Source: Deltaproteobacteria bacterium
GTDB lineage: Bacteria > Myxococcota_A > Polyangia > Polyangiales > JADJMO01
Assembly: GCA_025363655.1 (NCBI GenBank)
Contig: JANYDK010000102.1
Coordinates: 1-38,112, forward strand
Length of the DNA stretch: 38,112 nucleotides
Direction: 5' to 3'
In this document: positions 24,649 through 31,912 of the stretch, one piece after another
Layout of the letters: every line of letters begins with the position of its first letter
Numbering within the stretch: position 1 is the first letter of the stretch
Translations under genes and position numbers: made by a program
Notes under the pieces: model-generated
What the model was told of the DNA's origin: nothing
Database searches by the model: none
The model's input: the letters and a program-made list of their open reading frames with translations, nothing else

Positions 24649-25791
24649 ATGAGCTCGAAGCCTCTCGCAGCCATCGCCCTCCTCCTGACGTTGGCCACCG
24701 CCTGCAGCGTCGGCGCCATCGACGGTCCGGCCGACGATCGCGATGACGTCGAGAAAGATCTGCAGTCGCTCCATTGCAGCGATGGTGACACCAGCTATCA
24801 CCCCTCGAGCCTCCGCTGCGGTGGTATCCCCGGGGCCTATACCGCATCGTCGGCGAACATCGGCTACTACCCAGTCGTCGCGCTACGAGATACTCCTCTC
24901 TACAGTGGAGACTTCGGGCCCGGGCTCGGAGCCACACTCCTTCGTACCGTCGGTGAGGGCGAGGGGTTCGCCATTCAATCGACGCGCAATCCGACGTGCA
25001 GCGATGCGCCGCCGATGCGACCGACGGTGAATGGCTTCGTCTACGGCCTCACGCGCTCGGGCAGCGTGGCCGGGTGGATTCGCCTCGCCGACGTCGTGTC
25101 GGTCGGCAGCACGTCGCAGGCGCTTTGCGCCGACGGGCCGGGATCGCCGGGAACCGACTTCCAAGTGGCCTATGACGCCGAGCACGCCTGCCGGGCATTC
25201 CACTGCGACAGCGGTCGCAAGAGCTGCCGCAGCGCCAACGCCGAAACGGACGGCCGAGACGATTGCACGGGTGGGAGCGCGGTCGATTGGCAACGCGAAG
25301 TCGCCGCCGACACGTTGCATCTTCGCTTCGCGCAGGGGTCGACGTCGATTGGATATGCGCATCGCCACGATCGCGTGCGCGTCCTCTTCGTCAACGGCGC
25401 TTGGGCCTTCGTCGAGATCACGGCGAGTACCTGTCCGAGCTCGACGCCGGTGGGCATGAGGGCGTGGACGATGCTGGAATTCCTCGCGCCGATCTCCTCC
25501 GACCCGCCGAGCACGCCTCCTCCGCCGGCGCCCGATCCTGGTGGCTCGCCGCCGCCTGCCGATCCCGATCCCGATCCTGGTACCGATCCCGATCCTGGCG
25601 TCGGCACCGATCCGACGCCAGCGCCCACGCCTCCGCCCGCGCCTCGATACTGCTGCGCCAAATGCTCGAAGCGCGAGGTCTATCACCGCGTCGACGTCGC
25701 CAGCGGATGCACCGACGCGGCGCGCGCGTACTGCAAGGTCAACGACCGCGGCAGCTTTCAAGACGCGATGTGGGGCGATTGCGCGGCCTGA
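24649..25791 (+). CDS. Lipoprotein with SH3-like segment and PDPG linker
   Basis: A 380-residue predicted lipoprotein: lipobox TAC at Cys19, ATG at 24649 with GAGG eight bases upstream. The middle region (45-270) has beta-rich segments that resemble bacterial SH3 domains (YYPVVALRDTPLYSG, LHLRFAQGSTSIGYAHRHDRVRVLF), which often bind cell wall. A Pro/Asp linker of repeated Pro-Asp-Pro-Asp-Pro-Gly (about 285-335) connects to a Cys-rich C-terminal module (RYCCAKCSKREVYHRVDV ... GCTDAARAYC ... WGDC). Probably anchored outside the cytoplasm. Function unknown. Confidence 0.82.
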   Translation: MSSKPLAAIALLLTLATACSVGAIDGPADDRDDVEKDLQSLHCSDGDTSYHPSSLRCGGIPGAYTASSANIGYYPVVALRDTPLYSGDFGPGLGATLLRTVGEGEGFAIQSTRNPTCSDAPPMRPTVNGFVYGLTRSGSVAGWIRLADVVSVGSTSQALCADGPGSPGTDFQVAYDAEHACRAFHCDSGRKSCRSANAETDGRDDCTGGSAVDWQREVAADTLHLRFAQGSTSIGYAHRHDRVRVLFVNGAWAFVEITASTCPSSTPVGMRAWTMLEFLAPISSDPPSTPPPPAPDPGGSPPPADPDPDPGTDPDPGVGTDPTPAPTPPPAPRYCCAKCSKREVYHRVDVASGCTDAARAYCKVNDRGSFQDAMWGDCAA

Positions 25792-25795
25792 CCGA

Positions 25796-26044
25796 TCAAA
25801 GACAGCAATACGACGTCGTCTTGGCGCCGTTGATGGTGACCGTCGCGCGGAGCTCGCAGGAAGAGCTCGCGGGCTTGGCCTCGCCGCTGCACGTGAACGA
25901 TTTGGCCGGGCTTCCTCCGACGGTGCAGGCGGTGCCGCCGTCGCCGGTCTTTTCGGTGCACGAGTCGGAGGCCGAGCTGCTGCTGCTGCAGGCGGCGAGG
26001 GTGAGCGTCGCGAGGAGAAAGGGGAAGAGCAGGAAGGTGCGCAT
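25796..26044 (-). CDS. Small Cys-rich lipoprotein
   Basis: An 82-residue predicted lipoprotein with a clean signal (MRTFLLFPFLLATLTLAAC, Cys19) and poly-Ser after the lipid Cys. The mature part has six Cys (SCTEKTGDGGTACT, FTCSGEAK, SSCELRATVTINGAKTTSYCCL), suggesting disulfides. A very long open frame extends upstream on this strand but is the antisense of the multifunctional protein gene, so the signal-peptide ATG at 26042-26044 is the start. The stop lies 5 bases from the convergent lipoprotein stop. Function unknown. Confidence 0.78.
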   Translation of the reverse strand: MRTFLLFPFLLATLTLAACSSSSSASDSCTEKTGDGGTACTVGGSPAKSFTCSGEAKPASSSCELRATVTINGAKTTSYCCL

Positions 26045-26073
26045 GCGCCGATGATGACATGGTTCGGCTGCCC

Positions 26074-26799
26074 TCAGTGACAGGGCGTCGGGGAGCACGC
26101 CAAGTTGCCATCGGTGCCGCAGACGCAGACGTGATCGCACTCGACGACGCAGGAGGCCGACGGCTCGACCGATCCACACGGTTTCCCGGCGGCGCAAGTG
26201 TCCACCGTGAGCCCACAATTCTTCGTGCCGATATCGAAGCGTGTCGGTTCGCCGACACCCCCGTTGGTGCACTTCCATTCGGTCGCGCACTTGTCGCCAC
26301 CGAGGAAGTAATGGCAATAAAAATGCTCGTCCGGATATCCAGACTTGCCCTTGCAGAGCTGGCCTGAGGTCGGCGGAGCGATGGGACACCCTGGGGTGAT
26401 CGGACCGACCGGAGGGCCGACGTCCGGCGGACCGGCGTCGGCTGGCGTGTCGACGGGCGGGCAGGTCGGATGCGTCACGACCTTTCCCGCACCGCACGAC
26501 CAACCGCCCTCCGGGCACGTGCACTGGTATTCGACGAGCGGACCGATCGAGGTTCCATCGGGACACGGCGTCTGCAGGTCGTACACGCAGGCCAGTTTTC
26601 TCGGTGAGCAAGCCCCATGAGGCGTGTCCTTGCCCAGAGGCGCAGGACACGGGGGATCGATCGCGCTGCCGTCGTTGGCGGCGTCCGCCGAAGTGTCGGG
26701 CGCGACCGTGCCTCCGCACGCGAGCATCGAGATCCAGCTCGAGATCGAGAGCGCGAGCGGGAGGACGAACGTCGACGAGAGGCGCGCTGGTGAAGCCAT
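26074..26799 (-). CDS. Cys-rich lipoprotein
   Basis: A 241-residue predicted lipoprotein. The signal peptide ends at MLACGG (Cys28). The mature part has about 24 Cys in short blocks (CPAPLGKDTPHGACSPRKLAC, CTCPEGGWSCG, CHYFLGGDKCATEWKC, CVVECDHVCVCGTDGNLAC) separated by a Pro/Gly/Asp linker (PADAGPPDVGPPVGPITPG), a pattern of repeated small disulfide-rich modules seen in many myxobacterial surface proteins. The ATG at 26797-26799 gives the signal peptide; no strong ribosome site is visible. It lies 30 bases upstream of the small lipoprotein on the same strand and may share its transcript. Function unknown. Confidence 0.8.
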   Translation of the reverse strand: MASPARLSSTFVLPLALSISSWISMLACGGTVAPDTSADAANDGSAIDPPCPAPLGKDTPHGACSPRKLACVYDLQTPCPDGTSIGPLVEYQCTCPEGGWSCGAGKVVTHPTCPPVDTPADAGPPDVGPPVGPITPGCPIAPPTSGQLCKGKSGYPDEHFYCHYFLGGDKCATEWKCTNGGVGEPTRFDIGTKNCGLTVDTCAAGKPCGSVEPSASCVVECDHVCVCGTDGNLACSPTPCH

Positions 26800-26944
26800 C
26801 GAACGAATGTTGACCGATCGCCGCGCCTGGCTCCAGCACCGTTCGTGGGCGCTCGCATTTCGAGGACGCCTCTTGACGCCACCCTCCCCACCCTCGATCC
26901 TTCGCACGCAAAGCATCTCCCCTTCGCCCCCAAGGTCCCCGCCC

Positions 26945-29900
26945 ATGTCCTCTCTCCGCTTCGACAACAAGGTCGCGATCATCACCGGCGCCGGCGGTGG
27001 CCTCGGCCGCTCGCACGCCCTCCTCCTCGGCTCGCGTGGCGCGAAGGTGGTCGTCAACGACCTCGGCGGCACCGCGACGGGCGGTGGCAAATCCTCCGCG
27101 GCAGCCGACAAGGTCGTCGAAGAAATCAAAGCCGCGGGCGGCACGGCGATCGCGAACTACGACTCGGTCGAGGACGGCGACAAGATCATCAAGACCGCCA
27201 TCGATGCCTTCGGGGGTGTCGACATCCTCGTCAACAACGCGGGCATCCTTCGCGACACTTCGTTCCAGAAGCTCTCGGCCGAAGATTGGGACCTCATCTA
27301 TCGCGTCCACGTCCTCGGCGCCTACCGCACCACCAAAGCGGTGTGGGATCACATGCGCGACAAGGGATATGGGCGCATCATTTTCACCTCTTCCGCGGCC
27401 GGCATTTACGGCAACTTCGGCCAATCGAACTATTCGATGGCCAAGCTCGGCCTCCTCGGTTTCTCCAATACGCTCGCCATCGAGGGCAAGAAGAAGAACG
27501 TCCACGTGAACACGATTGCCCCGCTCGCGGGCTCGCGTCTCACCGAGACCGTTCTCCCGAAAGAGCTGATCGACGCGCTCCGCCCCGAATACGTCTCTCC
27601 GCTGGTGGCCTATCTCTGTCACGAAGAGTGCAAAGAGACGGGCGGGCTCTTCGAGGTCGGCGGCGGCTTCTTCGCCAAACTGCGTTGGGAGCGCTCGGCC
27701 GGCGAGATGCTGCGCCTCGGCGGGACGATGACGCCGGAGATGGTGAAGCGTTCGTGGGGCAAAATCACCGGCTGGGAGAAGGCGTCGCATCCGCCCGACA
27801 TCACCGCGTCGATGCAACCGATTCTGCAGAATCTGCAGGCGGGGCCGACCAAGGGCGGCAACGAGTTCATCGATGTCGACGTCGCCCTCGGGTACGAATT
27901 CTCGCCGATGACTTCGAAGTACGACGAGCGCGACGTCTCGCTCTACGCGCTCGGAATCGGCGCCGCGCACAATCCGCTCGACGCCAACGACCTCCAGCTC
28001 GTCTACGAGATGCACGGCGAAGGCTTCCGCACGTTTCCCACGTTCGGCGTCATTCCGGCGATTGGCTGCATGATGGAGCGCGCCAAGCAGGGTGAGCAGG
28101 CCCCGGGGATGAACTACGGGTTCGATCGCATTCTCCACGGCGAGCACACGATGGAGATCAAGCGTCCACTGCCGCCGAAGGCGACGCTGACGCACAAGGC
28201 GAAAATCACCAACATCTACGACAAGGGCAAGAACGCCCTCGTCCTCACCGAGGTGAAGAGCTACGACGAGGCGGGCAACGAGCTCATCGTCAACGAGTTC
28301 GTCACGCTGGTGCGCGGGGCCGGCGGCTGGGGCGGCGATCGTGGTCCGACGGCCGACGTCAACGTCCCGCCGGAGCGCGCGCCCGATCAAGTGGTGACCG
28401 AGAAAATCCTCGAGAACCAGGCGCTGCTCTATCGCCTCACTGGCGACATCAATCCGCTCCACGCCGACCCGATGTTCGCGACCGCCTTCGGCTTCCAGAA
28501 GCCGATTCTCCACGGGCTCTGCACTTATGGCTTTGCCACTCGGCACGTCGTCAATGCCTTCCACAAAGGCGATCCGCGCAAGTTCAAGAGCGTGAAGGCG
28601 CGCTTCGCCGACAGCGTGTTCCCCGGCGAGACGCTGATCACCGAGATGTGGAAAGACGGCGACGACAAAGTCATCTTCCGCTGCAAGGTGAAAGAGCGCG
28701 ACAAAGTCGTCATCAGCAACGCGGCTGTCGAGTTCTACAAAGAGATTCCCAAGGCAATCGCTGCCAAGCCGGCGGCGGCTCCGGCGGCAGCAGCGGGCGC
28801 TCCGGCGAAGCCTTCGACCCCGACCGAGGCCGACGTCATCAGCGCCGACATCTTCCGCGCCATCGAGCTCTATCTGGAGGCGACTCCCGACTTGGCGGCG
28901 AAGATCCAAACCGTCTTCCAATTCAAGCTCACCGGTCCCGACAGCGCCTGGTCGCTCGATTTGAAGAGCGGCAAAGGCTCCATCAAGCCGGGCACCGCCG
29001 CTGCCGACGTCACCCTCGAGATGACCGACAGTGACTTCATCGCCATGTCGACCGGCAAAGCCGACGCGCAAAAGCTCTATTTCGGCGGGAAAATGAAGAT
29101 CGGCGGGAACGTGATGGCTTCGCAGAAGCTGCAGTTCCTCCAGAAGATGGATCCGGCGTACGGCGTGAAAGCCGTCACCGAGCGCTTCGCCAAAGGCGGC
29201 GGAAACGCACCGGCGGCGGCAGCACCGGCAGCAGCTCCGGCAACCACTGCAACTCCGGCGTCGAGCGCCGACGTCGTCAGCGGCGATATCTTCAGGGCAA
29301 TCGCGCTCTACTTGGAGGCGACTCCCGACTTGGCCGCGAAGATCCAAACCATCTTCCAATTCAAGCTCGCCGGCCCTGACAGCGCCTGGCTGCTCGATTT
29401 GAAGAACGGCAAAGGCTCGATCAAGCCGGGCACCGGCACCGCCGACGTCACGCTGGAAATGGCAGATAGCGACTTCATCGCCATGTCGACCGGCAAGGCC
29501 GACGCGCAGAAGCTCTATTTCGGCGGGAAGATGAAGATCGGCGGCAATGTGATGGCGTCGCAGAAGCTGCAATTCCTCCAGAAGATGGATCCCGAATACG
29601 GCGTCAAGGCCGTGAAGGAGCGTCTCGCGGGTGGCGGTGGCCACGCGGCGGCGAGCGCGGCGGCGGCCTCTTCGGCGAGCGCAGGTCCGGTGGCGAACGC
29701 GTCGTCGTTCTTCGCCAAGCTGAAAGAGCGCCTGACGCAGAACGCGAACTTGAGCGGCGAGGTGGGGGTCATTCTCCAATTCAAGGTGAAGTCTCCCGAC
29801 GCGCTCTTCAGCGTCGATTTGAAGGCCAGTCCGGGCGTCGTGAAGGAAGGCGCGGGCGCTGGTGCAGTGGCGACGTTCATCCTCGACGACAGCGACTTGG

Positions 29901-30016
29901 CGGCGCTCGCCAAAGGCGAAGTCGAGATTCGCTCGCTCTATCAGCACGGGAGATTGCGCGTCGACGGTGATGCGCACTACGTCCACAAGCTCGGCTTCTT
30001 GAAGGGTCTCGTCTGA
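26945..30016 (+). CDS. Multifunctional beta-oxidation protein: SDR-MaoC-SCP2x3
   Basis: A 1023-residue fusion with the domain order of eukaryotic peroxisomal multifunctional enzyme type 2 (HSD17B4). Residues 1-305 are a short-chain dehydrogenase: TGAGGGLG (14-21), NNAG (97-100), catalytic Ser150, Tyr163 and Lys167, expected to oxidise (3R)-hydroxyacyl-CoA with NAD. Residues about 305-605 are a 2-enoyl-CoA hydratase 2 (MaoC) domain with YRLTGDINPLH, giving Asp501, Asn503 and His506. Three SCP2 sterol/lipid-carrier domains follow (about 630-753, 776-899, 918-1023); the first two are near-identical copies. The known family has one SCP2 domain. It probably handles CoA esters of branched or long-chain acids. 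The ATG at 26945 begins the SDR; ribosome site weak. Confidence 0.95.
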   Translation: MSSLRFDNKVAIITGAGGGLGRSHALLLGSRGAKVVVNDLGGTATGGGKSSAAADKVVEEIKAAGGTAIANYDSVEDGDKIIKTAIDAFGGVDILVNNAGILRDTSFQKLSAEDWDLIYRVHVLGAYRTTKAVWDHMRDKGYGRIIFTSSAAGIYGNFGQSNYSMAKLGLLGFSNTLAIEGKKKNVHVNTIAPLAGSRLTETVLPKELIDALRPEYVSPLVAYLCHEECKETGGLFEVGGGFFAKLRWERSAGEMLRLGGTMTPEMVKRSWGKITGWEKASHPPDITASMQPILQNLQAGPTKGGNEFIDVDVALGYEFSPMTSKYDERDVSLYALGIGAAHNPLDANDLQLVYEMHGEGFRTFPTFGVIPAIGCMMERAKQGEQAPGMNYGFDRILHGEHTMEIKRPLPPKATLTHKAKITNIYDKGKNALVLTEVKSYDEAGNELIVNEFVTLVRGAGGWGGDRGPTADVNVPPERAPDQVVTEKILENQALLYRLTGDINPLHADPMFATAFGFQKPILHGLCTYGFATRHVVNAFHKGDPRKFKSVKARFADSVFPGETLITEMWKDGDDKVIFRCKVKERDKVVISNAAVEFYKEIPKAIAAKPAAAPAAAAGAPAKPSTPTEADVISADIFRAIELYLEATPDLAAKIQTVFQFKLTGPDSAWSLDLKSGKGSIKPGTAAADVTLEMTDSDFIAMSTGKADAQKLYFGGKMKIGGNVMASQKLQFLQKMDPAYGVKAVTERFAKGGGNAPAAAAPAAAPATTATPASSADVVSGDIFRAIALYLEATPDLAAKIQTIFQFKLAGPDSAWLLDLKNGKGSIKPGTGTADVTLEMADSDFIAMSTGKADAQKLYFGGKMKIGGNVMASQKLQFLQKMDPEYGVKAVKERLAGGGGHAAASAAAASSASAGPVANASSFFAKLKERLTQNANLSGEVGVILQFKVKSPDALFSVDLKASPGVVKEGAGAGAVATFILDDSDLAALAKGEVEIRSLYQHGRLRVDGDAHYVHKLGFLKGLV
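28832..29641 (+). repeat. Tandem duplication of the SCP2-coding segment
   Basis: Two copies of about 370 bases (28832-29203 and 29270-29641) with an exact 438-base period, including an Ala-rich linker. The encoded segments differ at only a few positions (for example Thr/Ala, Ser/Leu, Ser/Asn changes), which implies a recent duplication or gene conversion inside the gene. Confidence 0.92.
30001..30006 (+). promoter_or_regulatory. Possible ribosome site for an upstream CTG start
   Basis: GAAGGG lies six bases before a CTG codon at 30013 that overlaps the stop of the multifunctional protein (CTGA). It sits inside the end of that gene, so it may be fortuitous. Confidence 0.3.
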
Positions 30017-30024
30017 CGCCTTCT

Positions 30025-30068
30025 CCTTCTCGTCAGGATCCTTCTCGTCAGGATCCTTGTCGTCAATG
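30025..30068 (+). repeat. 15-bp tandem repeat
   Basis: CCTTCTCGTCAGGAT occurs at 30025-30039 and 30040-30054, followed by a partial third copy (30055-30065). Read in the frame of the downstream gene it encodes Pro-Ser-Arg-Gln-Asp units that merge into the first zinc-ribbon Cys pair. Confidence 0.85.
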
Positions 30069-30129
30069 CGGCGCCGTCGGGACGCAGACCGGTCACGCCG
30101 GCGCTTGTACGAAATGCAGCACGCTACCT

Positions 30130-30660
30130 TTGCACCTCTACGTGCCAGGTAGCGCGCTGCCGCCTGCCGTCGAAATTGAACCCGGCGGCTTCGCGATCGG
30201 CCTCGCGCCGCCGGGTCCGAGTGCGGCGCGGGTCTGGTTCTGGCTCGCGTATGGAACCTTCGCGACCATTCCGCTCGCCATCGTCGCCGCGCTCTTCACC
30301 GACAAGGGGTTGGCGATGCTGGGGTGGATTCCCCTCGCGCTCCTCTGGGGCGGCTTCTCACTGGGCTCGGGCCTCGATCGCAGCCGCAATCATCCGCGCG
30401 TCTGGATCGAGCACCAAGAGCTGCGCGCGCAGACGGGATACATCCTCCGGCGCAGCGAGCGCGTGCACTTGTCGCGGCTCGCGTCGGTGCGCGCGGTGAC
30501 ATGGGTCGACCGGCAGAATGGGCGGACGTTTGCGTTGATGGGGTATGGGACGGATCAAGCCATCTATTTTTTGGTGATGGGGATCGTGACGCCGCAGCAG
30601 GCGGTGGCGATGGAGGTTCTGACGTTGGATATGTGGCGGAGGGCGACGCAACCCGGGTGA
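30130..30660 (+). CDS. Two-helix membrane protein (N-terminus may extend into a zinc ribbon)
   Basis: A 176-residue protein from the TTG at 30130. Two membrane segments lie at about 33-57 (VWFWLAYGTFATIPLAIVAAL) and 62-82 (LAMLGWIPLALLWGGFSLG), followed by a soluble beta-rich region of about 85 residues (HPRVWIEHQELRAQTGYILRRSERVHLSRL) that resembles bacterial PH-like domains. The same frame is open upstream to 29971 and encodes CRQCGAVGTQTGHAGACTKC (about 30058-30117), a clear C-x2-C pair spacing for zinc. No ATG, GTG or TTG precedes it; only CTG at 30013. The real protein may therefore be about 215 residues and translationally coupled to the multifunctional protein gene. Function unknown. 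Confidence 0.75.
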   Translation: MHLYVPGSALPPAVEIEPGGFAIGLAPPGPSAARVWFWLAYGTFATIPLAIVAALFTDKGLAMLGWIPLALLWGGFSLGSGLDRSRNHPRVWIEHQELRAQTGYILRRSERVHLSRLASVRAVTWVDRQNGRTFALMGYGTDQAIYFLVMGIVTPQQAVAMEVLTLDMWRRATQPG

Positions 30661-30749
30661 GATTGGACCGGCGTATCGGGCGAGGGCGGGTCTGCGCGGT
30701 CTTCTTCGGCACTGTCGTCTCCTCTGGACGCGGCTATGCTTGCGTGCTG

Positions 30750-31871
30750 ATGCGACGCCAACTCATCGTCATTTGCGTGGGAGTCTCACTCGCCAGCTGC
30801 GGCGACGCCTCCAGCTCGACCGATTCGACCGACACCTCGACGTCGCCTGACGTGACCACCGACGACGCAAATCGCAGCGACGCATCTTTCGACGATGGCA
30901 CGATCGGCCCAGAAACGTCGACGCTCGACACCAGCATCGTCACCGACACGCCCGAGTCGGGCACCGACGCACCCGACGTCGCGACCGACGTCGCCATCGA
31001 CTCCCCCACCGACGCTGCCACCGTCGACCCCTTTGGCGTACGCGAAATCTACCCGACCCTCGCCGCGGGTCGCGAGTGGTACCTCCCCGCCGACGCCGAC
31101 GTCATCAAAGGCGAATGGAGCCCCGAGACCGACGACGTGACCAAGGTCTCGGCCGGCGTCTTTCACACCTTCGGGGAGGGCGGGCAGGTGCGGCTCAACG
31201 TGGTTTCGCCGGCCGGGAAGGCGTGGTGGCGCAACGTCGAGATGACGGGCTATTTCCGATACACCGCCGACAAAGTGTGTTGTGGGCAAGTGCAGCATTG
31301 GGAGCTCTTCGCGCGCGGCGAACGGCACAGCGAGACCAACATCGCGGGCACTGCGATCAACGGCGGCGTCGCGGCGCCGGCGGGAACGGCGACTTGGCCG
31401 GGCTATCCCTACGGGAGCAGCACCGTCGACGTGCACTGTCTCGGAACGGCCTATCACGGCAACGTCTACCCGACGGGGCGCGTGCTCTTCGAGAAAGAGG
31501 TGGCGCACTTCGATGGCTACGCGCCGCAGAAGGGCGTGGTGACGCTCGACCGCGCCACCTTCCCCGATCCCAAAGGGCGCTGGTTTGGCCTCAAATTCGT
31601 GGTCCGCAACGCCGGCGGCGCGAGCAGCGTCCACCTCGAGGTGTGGCTCGACGAGAAGGCCGATGGCGTCTTCCGCAAGGTGACGGAGCTCGACGACACG
31701 AAGGGCTCGTGGGCCGCGCCCGCAGGGTCGCTCGATGGCTGTGACGCCGCGCCGTTCTCCTACAAGCTCGATCAACTGATGACATGGGCCGGTCCGTGGG
31801 TGACGTTTCGGAGTGACAGCATCGAGACCGACTTCAAGTGGCTGAGCGTGCGTGAGATCGCCCCGCTCTGA
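30750..31871 (+). CDS. Lipoprotein with beta-rich C-terminal domain
   Basis: A 373-residue predicted lipoprotein: MRRQLIVICVGVSLASCGD gives lipobox ASC (Cys17). An Asp/Thr/Ser-rich linker follows to about residue 90. The remaining 280 residues form a beta-rich globular domain with conserved-looking blocks (AGREWYLPADADVIKGEW, GYFRYTADKVCCGQVQHWELFARG, GRWFGLKFVVRNAG, VHLEVWLDEKADG). The strand pattern is similar to concanavalin-like sheets or polysaccharide-lyase domains, so carbohydrate binding or cleavage is a guess only. The ATG at 30750 is preferred over an upstream GTG. The gene ends 40 bases from the convergent kinase gene. Confidence 0.8.
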   Translation: MRRQLIVICVGVSLASCGDASSSTDSTDTSTSPDVTTDDANRSDASFDDGTIGPETSTLDTSIVTDTPESGTDAPDVATDVAIDSPTDAATVDPFGVREIYPTLAAGREWYLPADADVIKGEWSPETDDVTKVSAGVFHTFGEGGQVRLNVVSPAGKAWWRNVEMTGYFRYTADKVCCGQVQHWELFARGERHSETNIAGTAINGGVAAPAGTATWPGYPYGSSTVDVHCLGTAYHGNVYPTGRVLFEKEVAHFDGYAPQKGVVTLDRATFPDPKGRWFGLKFVVRNAGGASSVHLEVWLDEKADGVFRKVTELDDTKGSWAAPAGSLDGCDAAPFSYKLDQLMTWAGPWVTFRSDSIETDFKWLSVREIAPL

Positions 31872-31876
31872 CACCC

Positions 31877-31912
31877 ACGAGTTTTACGAGCTTTACGAGC
31901 TTTGCGAGCTTT
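31877..31912. repeat. 9-bp tandem repeat between convergent genes
   Basis: Four units of ACGAGCTTT-type sequence (31877 ACGAGTTTT, 31886 and 31895 ACGAGCTTT, 31904 GCGAGCTTT). The last unit runs into the stop codon of the kinase gene (minus strand TAA at 31911-31913). Confidence 0.9.

Noticed and set aside
25796-29986. Very long open frame on the minus strand (about 1400 codons) opposite the multifunctional protein
   Set aside because: It is arginine- and aspartate-rich antisense sequence created by codon bias of the SDR-MaoC-SCP2 gene; only its last 83 codons, with a clean signal peptide, look real.
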